Shown here: positions 53,702 through 57,394 of the stretch, in pieces | Layout: each line of letters opens with the position of its first letter | Position numbering within the stretch: position 1 is the first letter of the stretch | Source of the DNA: an uncultured Eubacteriales bacterium | GTDB taxonomy: Bacteria; Bacillota; Clostridia; Oscillospirales; Ruminococcaceae | Assembly (NCBI GenBank): GCA_900319075.1 | Contig: ONMZ01000005.1 | Location: 1-57,394 of the forward strand | Reading direction: 5' to 3' | DNA length: 57,394 nt | The notes under the pieces: generated by a model | Seen by the model: the letters and a program-made list of their open reading frames with translations, nothing else | Told to the model about the DNA's origin: nothing | Database searches by the model: none | Position numbers and translations under genes: made by a program

Positions 53702-54928
53702 TTACCAGCCCATATCTGTCTTTATCTTCTGCGCTATTATATCCGCATCTTTTGAGTGGGTCTTCTCCGACGGATGTCCTTGGACAACTATACCATCAAG
53801 CATCTGATCCTGGACAGGAAGCTCAAAAGATGTTATATTCTTATCGCCTGTGAGCATTGTATAACGCTGCACTGCGTCATTCATTGCGTTATACAGGGTG
53901 TTGCCCATTATACCCAGAGTGCAGAATATCCTTGCCTTTGGATTTTTGCTCCTCACAGTTTTCAAAAATTCAACGTATTTCTCCGTGTACTCACCCAACC
54001 TCTGAGGGTCTGTGCCCGTATAGGTCGAATCATTAGTCCCAAGGTTGATTACGATAGCATCGGGCTGAAATCCGTGATCGTAGGCAATGGTCTGGGGTTT
54101 TATCCCGTCAAAGCCGTCCGCTGCGGTATAACAGTATTTTTCGTAATAGTTTGCAACAAGGTCATCTGTATTTTTGCTGCCGTCTGCGGAATATCCTGAA
54201 ACAATACCGTAACCGCTGTAACAAACAAGACTGTAATCTGCATCAAGAAGCTTTGCTGTCTTAACACCAAAGGCTTTACAGCAGTTCTCGCTGGCGGTGG
54301 AAAAGTTATGGGTAAGATCGCTGTCTTCAACGCCGTAACCGCAGGTCATGGAGTCACCGATAAACTCTATCTTATGAGCCTTTTCAGCTGTGGGGACTAT
54401 TGTCCCTTCCATTACGGTGATGTTGTCAATACTGCAGCATGAGTTCTGAGCCTCTGAAAGCTTGATTATTTTCACGTTTACAGATTTATCTGTCTTGCCC
54501 TCAATATCCACAGCCGTGCTTTTTGAAGTAAGCATAACATCTTTTACAAGCTCGTCGTCAACATATATACCAACTCTTGAAAGTGAATCCTCGTCCGTAT
54601 CATTACCGGACATAGTCACACTAAGCTTTTTCCCAGTAAACTCAAATTCCGCACCTGTTCCCGAAAGTCCCAACCAAAGCTTTTCCCCGGACTTATATGT
54701 CCTTCCCAGAAGCTTAACGTTTTCCATCTGTGACACCCGGGGCTCAGGCTCGGTTTTTACGATCCCAGGAGGTTCCGAACTCTGCTCCTGTGAACTGCTG
54801 CCGGGTTCGGAAGAGTCTTTTGGCAAGGATGTATCTGCTTTTGAAGTGCTGCTGTCACTGCACGATACCGCAGCCAAAACGACTATCGACAGGCAAACCG
54901 CCGCTGTAATAAGCTTTTTCACCTTCAT
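53702..54928 (-). CDS. Secreted CE2/SGNH-type esterase lipoprotein
   Basis: 408 aa. Lipoprotein signal (LSIVVLAAVSC), Ser/Glu/Pro linker to about residue 60, then a jelly-roll-like domain and an SGNH hydrolase: catalytic Ser in EFIGDSMTCGYG, VINLGTNDSTYTG, and His in GHPSEKTHS. The layout fits CE2 carbohydrate acetylesterases of gut/rumen clostridia, acting on plant polysaccharides. ATG 54928 has AGGAG upstream; the frame to 54961 is not needed. Confidence 0.9.
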   Translation of the reverse strand: MKVKKLITAAVCLSIVVLAAVSCSDSSTSKADTSLPKDSSEPGSSSQEQSSEPPGIVKTEPEPRVSQMENVKLLGRTYKSGEKLWLGLSGTGAEFEFTGKKLSVTMSGNDTDEDSLSRVGIYVDDELVKDVMLTSKSTAVDIEGKTDKSVNVKIIKLSEAQNSCCSIDNITVMEGTIVPTAEKAHKIEFIGDSMTCGYGVEDSDLTHNFSTASENCCKAFGVKTAKLLDADYSLVCYSGYGIVSGYSADGSKNTDDLVANYYEKYCYTAADGFDGIKPQTIAYDHGFQPDAIVINLGTNDSTYTGTDPQRLGEYTEKYVEFLKTVRSKNPKARIFCTLGIMGNTLYNAMNDAVQRYTMLTGDKNITSFELPVQDQMLDGIVVQGHPSEKTHSKDADIIAQKIKTDMGW

Positions 54929-54951
54929 AAAAGCTCCTCCCTTTCTTTGAT

Positions 54952-54980
54952 ATTTTATCATATATTCTCACGAAAGTCAA
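54952..54980 (-). promoter_or_regulatory. SigA promoter of the esterase-PPTase operon
   Basis: Minus-strand TTGACT (54975-54980), 17 bp, TAAAAT (54952-54957). Confidence 0.75.
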
Positions 54981-55133
54981 CGAACCGGCTCAAGGAACGT
55001 TTGCAGCTTCCCCTCTCATACATTTTTCACTTGTTCTGACTGCGATCATTTTACACTAAGCCATTTCTCCCCGCTTCCCTGCCGGCAGTCTTGGGGCAAA
55101 TGTGAAATAAATGTTAAAACAAATTTGTCCCCC

Positions 55134-55162
55134 TTGAAAAGAGTACTGATATGTTATATAAT
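55134..55162 (+). promoter_or_regulatory. SigA promoter of fba
   Basis: TTGAAA (55134-55139), 17 bp, TATAAT (55157-55162). Confidence 0.8.
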
Positions 55163-55208
55163 TATAAAGGTTAATACCCATATTTTTAATGTATTGGAGG
55201 ATTTATAA

Positions 55209-56072
55209 ATGTTAGTTAACGCTAAGGAAATGCTTGATAAGGCAAGAGCAGGCAAGTATGCAGTAGGTCAGTTCAACATCAACAACCTTGAGTGGACAAA
55301 GGCTGTTCTGCTCACTGCACAGGAGCTTAATTCACCTGTTATCCTGGGAGTATCCGAGGGTGCAGGCAAGTACATGACAGGTTTTGAGACAGTTTCCGCT
55401 ATGGTCGCTGCAATGGACAAGTCTTTGGGTATCACTGTTCCTGTTGCACTTCACCTTGACCACGGCACATATGAGGGCTGCTACAAGTGCATCAAGGCCG
55501 GCTTCACATCCATCATGTTCGACGGCTCACACTTTGCTATTGACGAGAACATTGCAAAGACAACTGAGCTTGTAAGCGTTGCTCACGGTCTTGGTCTTTC
55601 CATCGAGGCTGAAGTTGGTTCTATCGGCGGCGAAGAGGACGGCGTTATCGGCAGGGGCGAATGTGCAGATCCTGACGAGTGCAAGATGATCGCTGATCTT
55701 GGAGTTGACTTCCTTGCAGCAGGTATAGGCAACATTCACGGCAAATATCCTGACAACTGGGAAGGTCTGAGCTTTGAGACTCTGGCTGCTGTAAACGAAA
55801 AGGTCGGTGAGCTTCCTTTGGTTCTCCATGGCGGTACAGGTATCCCTGCTGACATGATAAAGAAGGCTATCTCTCTTGGCGTTGCAAAGATAAATGTTAA
55901 TACAGAGTGCCAGCTTTCATTTGCAGATGCAACAAGAAAGTATATCGAGGCAGGCAAGGATCTTCAGGGCAAGGGCTTTGACCCAAGAAAACTTCTTGCA
56001 CCGGGCTTTGAGGCTATCAAGGCTACCGTTAAAGAGAAGATGGAGCTGTTCGGATCTATCGGCAAGGCATAA
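55209..56072 (+). CDS. fba: Fructose-bisphosphate aldolase, class II
   Basis: 287-aa zinc aldolase of glycolysis: fructose-1,6-bisphosphate to triose phosphates. Zinc and catalytic motifs: VALHLDHGTYEGC, SIMFDGSHFAIDENI, EAEVGSIGGEEDGV, LVLHGGTGIP and NVNTECQL. TTGGAGG precedes ATG 55209. A small unknown gene follows 3 bp later. Confidence 0.97.
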   Translation: MLVNAKEMLDKARAGKYAVGQFNINNLEWTKAVLLTAQELNSPVILGVSEGAGKYMTGFETVSAMVAAMDKSLGITVPVALHLDHGTYEGCYKCIKAGFTSIMFDGSHFAIDENIAKTTELVSVAHGLGLSIEAEVGSIGGEEDGVIGRGECADPDECKMIADLGVDFLAAGIGNIHGKYPDNWEGLSFETLAAVNEKVGELPLVLHGGTGIPADMIKKAISLGVAKINVNTECQLSFADATRKYIEAGKDLQGKGFDPRKLLAPGFEAIKATVKEKMELFGSIGKA

Positions 56073-56075
56073 TAA

Positions 56076-56405
56076 ATGGGACTGATTTCTGATAAAAGCT
56101 GTCGTGTTGATCTGGCTTACTGCCGTGACATAAACTATGTTTACAATGCAGTCGGCTATGCGGCGCAGATGTGCGGTTTCAATATCGAATTGGCTGACAG
56201 GAACAACTATATCATAAACCTCAGCAAAAGCATTTCGCTATTTACCTGGGGCGAAAGGATATATATAGCAATGGGCGTTATTCCCGACGGAAGAACAGGC
56301 GTTACTATAATCAGTCAGCCAAATCTCGGTACGGAGATAGGCGCAAGGAAACAAAATCAGAAGAACGTTGAAATGCTTGTAAATATGATAAACCAATATA
56401 TGTAG
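56076..56405 (+). CDS. Small protein, unknown function
   Basis: 109 aa, mixed alpha/beta (DLAYCRDINYVYNAVGYAAQ, ISLFTWGERIYIAMGVIPDG). It has no signal or TM helix. The SD before ATG 56076 is poor, and translational coupling with fba is likely because only 3 bp separate them. Not recognised. Confidence 0.75.
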   Translation: MGLISDKSCRVDLAYCRDINYVYNAVGYAAQMCGFNIELADRNNYIINLSKSISLFTWGERIYIAMGVIPDGRTGVTIISQPNLGTEIGARKQNQKNVEMLVNMINQYM

Positions 56406-56505
56406 CCTGCTGCAGTTGAGCAGCAGGCTGCTCGTTTATCTGATAATAGTTTAAACGGAGCATTTTCGGCAAAACCACTATGTCAATAAACAAGGAGGGT
56501 CGGAC
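56406..56505 (+). promoter_or_regulatory. queT leader, candidate pseudoknotted riboswitch
   Basis: First a hairpin AGCCTGCTGC / GCAGCAGGCT (possible terminator of fba unit). Then interleaved pairings: CGTTTA (56433-56438) with TAAACG (56452-56457), and ATAGT (56446-56450) with ACTAT (56477-56481), an H-type pseudoknot. GTTTAT can instead pair ATAAAC (56486-56491), next to the SD at 56492. preQ1 riboswitches commonly precede queT; assignment is inference. Confidence 0.4.
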
Positions 56506-57021
56506 ATGGAGTATTTTAACTCCCGCCGTGTAACACGTATCGGGGTCGCCGCAGCGCTGTACTTTGTGCTGACTGTTGCACCGTACACGCTTTCTTATAA
56601 CGATCTGCAATTCAGACTCTCTGAAGCGCTGATGCTCCTGTGTTTTTTCAACAAGGATTACATTATTGCAATGTCCATGGGATGTTTCATTGCAAATCTA
56701 TTCAGTCCGATGCCTATTGATATACTGTTTGGTACCGTGGCAACTGTTGTAGCAGCAATACCTATGTATTTGCTGAGTAAACGAGGAAGCCTGATAAGAA
56801 TGGTGATCTGTTCGCTCTTCCCTGTTATATCCAACACATTTATAATTGCCCTTGAAATGAAAATATTTATGAATATGCCATACTGGATCAGTGCGGCTGG
56901 AATTGCCGTTGGGGAATTTGTATGTGTCACCTTGATCGGCGTTGCTTTGTTCAGCATATTACAAAAAAGCGAGGCCTTTATGAAATATGTGGCATCCGAA
57001 AAGCCGCAGGCAAAGGCATAG
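56506..57021 (+). CDS. queT: QueT family transporter (queuosine precursor)
   Basis: 171 aa, five to six TM helices. RIGVAAALYFVLTVAPYTLS, DLQFRLSEALMLLCFF and GCFIANLFSPMPIDILFGT are diagnostic of QueT, an ECF S component for queuosine precursors. AAGGAGGG precedes ATG 56506. Confidence 0.93.
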   Translation: MEYFNSRRVTRIGVAAALYFVLTVAPYTLSYNDLQFRLSEALMLLCFFNKDYIIAMSMGCFIANLFSPMPIDILFGTVATVVAAIPMYLLSKRGSLIRMVICSLFPVISNTFIIALEMKIFMNMPYWISAAGIAVGEFVCVTLIGVALFSILQKSEAFMKYVASEKPQAKA

Positions 57022-57063
57022 TACTCCTGCTGATTCTTTAACAGCGTTTTTTGACTAATACTC

Positions 57064-57092
57064 TTGACAAGCGCATCAGAATATGTTATAAT
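57064..57092 (+). promoter_or_regulatory. SigA promoter of the terminal RNA region
   Basis: TTGACA (57064-57069), 17 bp, TATAAT (57087-57092); start near 57099. Ideal match. Confidence 0.85.
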
Positions 57093-57205
57093 GTTAAAGC
57101 TGTGATGAAAACAGCCAAAACGTGGCTCAGTGTGTAAAACCATAAAGCATGGCAGCACCCACCTCGCCGATCTGAGGCGTGTAAAAATATCAGATATTTA
57201 TATTT

Positions 57206-57286
57206 GCAGGTGTGTGCAGACAAGCTTGCTTCGCAAGCTGGGCAGACGCGCTAGCTTCGGGTAGCGCTACGACAGTGTATTTATCA
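57206..57286 (+). repeat. Altered tRNA-Leu-like 5' half, copy 1
   Basis: Starts GCAGGTGTG like copy 2, then a 26-nt segment holding the hairpin AGCTTGC TTC GCAAGCT. A 46-nt block (57241-57286) follows that matches copy 2 (57349-57394) except for one base. The D-arm start is replaced, so this copy cannot be a normal tRNA. No T-arm follows (57287-57331). Confidence 0.65.
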
Positions 57287-57331
57287 CCACCGGCGGACTT
57301 CAAGCAAGTCAAGTTTCATATTTTTATATTT

Positions 57332-57394
57332 GCAGGTGTGGCGGAATTGGCAGACGCGCTAGCTTCGGGTAGCGCTACGACAGTGTTTTTATCA
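57332..57394 (+). tRNA. tRNA-Leu-like sequence, cut by window end
   Basis: GCAGGTGTGGCGGAATTGG, then CAGACGCGCTAGCTTC match a bacterial tRNA-Leu from acceptor through D-arm to the anticodon stem. The anticodon arm is odd: GCGCTA..TAGCGC closes on a C(TTCG)G-type loop instead of a 5-bp stem with a Leu anticodon. The following bases do not resemble a Leu variable arm or T-arm. It may be a tRNA-derived element or an assembly artefact at a contig edge. Confidence 0.35.

Larger units (their letters stand above)
57022..57394 (+). other. Terminal non-coding region
   Basis: 373 bp without a protein. It contains a strong promoter (57064-57092), a short GC-rich foldable stretch near 57135-57180 (ACCTCGCC / TGAGGCGTG) and two tRNA-Leu-like 5' halves. 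The window stops inside the second. Confidence 0.6.

Noticed and set aside
57130-57180. 6S RNA-like GCACCCACCT stretch
   Set aside because: It lies only about 55 nt from the promoter start and the closing stem is not seen.

Overview
The window looks like a chromosomal segment of a low-to-mid-GC, spore-forming clostridial Firmicute, most like Ruminococcus or a close relative (Oscillospiraceae). The signs are Firmicutes gene orders (ylxM-ffh-rpsP-khpA, dgt-x-dnaG-rpoD, pyrK-pyrD class 1B), spore maturation genes spmA-spmB, a CE2-type secreted esterase, consensus SigA promoters (TTGACA-17-TATAAT) and SD-rich starts. The genus is inference. Nearly all of it is ordinary housekeeping and metabolic DNA; I see no prophage, CRISPR array or transposase.

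Layout. 1-550: the tail of a membrane protein, tandem terminators, and a small minus-strand unit. 548-889: a DUF1292 protein. 1130-2559: a promoter-to-terminator unit of about 1.4 kb with no convincing protein, carrying 8-9 diverged copies of a GAAAGGnGTGAGTCC-type motif; it is the best candidate for something undescribed. 2712-7240: aldo/keto reductase, a FakA C-domain-like protein, ylxM-ffh-rpsP-khpA, ruvX. 7356-10956: manA, a membrane protein, ROK glucokinase and two paralogues with identical 5' ends. 11074-17953: ilvD, then pyrC-pyrF and pyrK-pyrD, separated by an XRE regulator/SHOCT remnant cassette with perfect operator-like dyads. 18138-22239: a heterodimeric ABC exporter. 22529-22761: a 102-bp tandem repeat. 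22827-29231: a membrane protein, an RsbU-like phosphatase, a rhodanese-TtcA fusion, a PnuC-like transporter with a structured leader, a phosphodiesterase, and three unknown small genes. 29335-33972: rpmE with a leader, a membrane protein, a DUF5662 protein, gdhA, nth, a YigZ family gene. 34084-41495: the dgt-dnaG-rpoD-rrf2-GH25 cluster, abrB-like, spmA-spmB. 41676-43969: a polar amino acid ABC importer. 44122-47594: an acetyltransferase remnant, a macro-domain protein, a VWA protein and a DUF4405-flavodoxin fusion. 47740-51568: an S-component-like membrane protein overlapping a propeller-GGDEF protein. 51675-57021: a PNPOx-like protein, metallophosphoesterase, Sfp-type PPTase with CE2-like esterase, fba, a small unknown and queT. 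57064-57394: a strong promoter followed by tandem tRNA-Leu-like 5' halves, cut by the window edge.

The genes work together as separate functional blocks: membrane targeting and ribosome/RNA-binding functions (ffh block), hexose phosphate entry into glycolysis (manA, glucokinase, fba), pyrimidine synthesis (pyrC, F, K, D), replication/transcription core (dgt, dnaG, rpoD), nitrogen assimilation (gdhA and the amino acid importer), and cofactor uptake (PnuC-like, QueT). Many units are bounded by a consensus promoter and a strong hairpin terminator, often shared between convergent genes.

All calls come from reading the sequence and remembered family features; no search or folding program was run.
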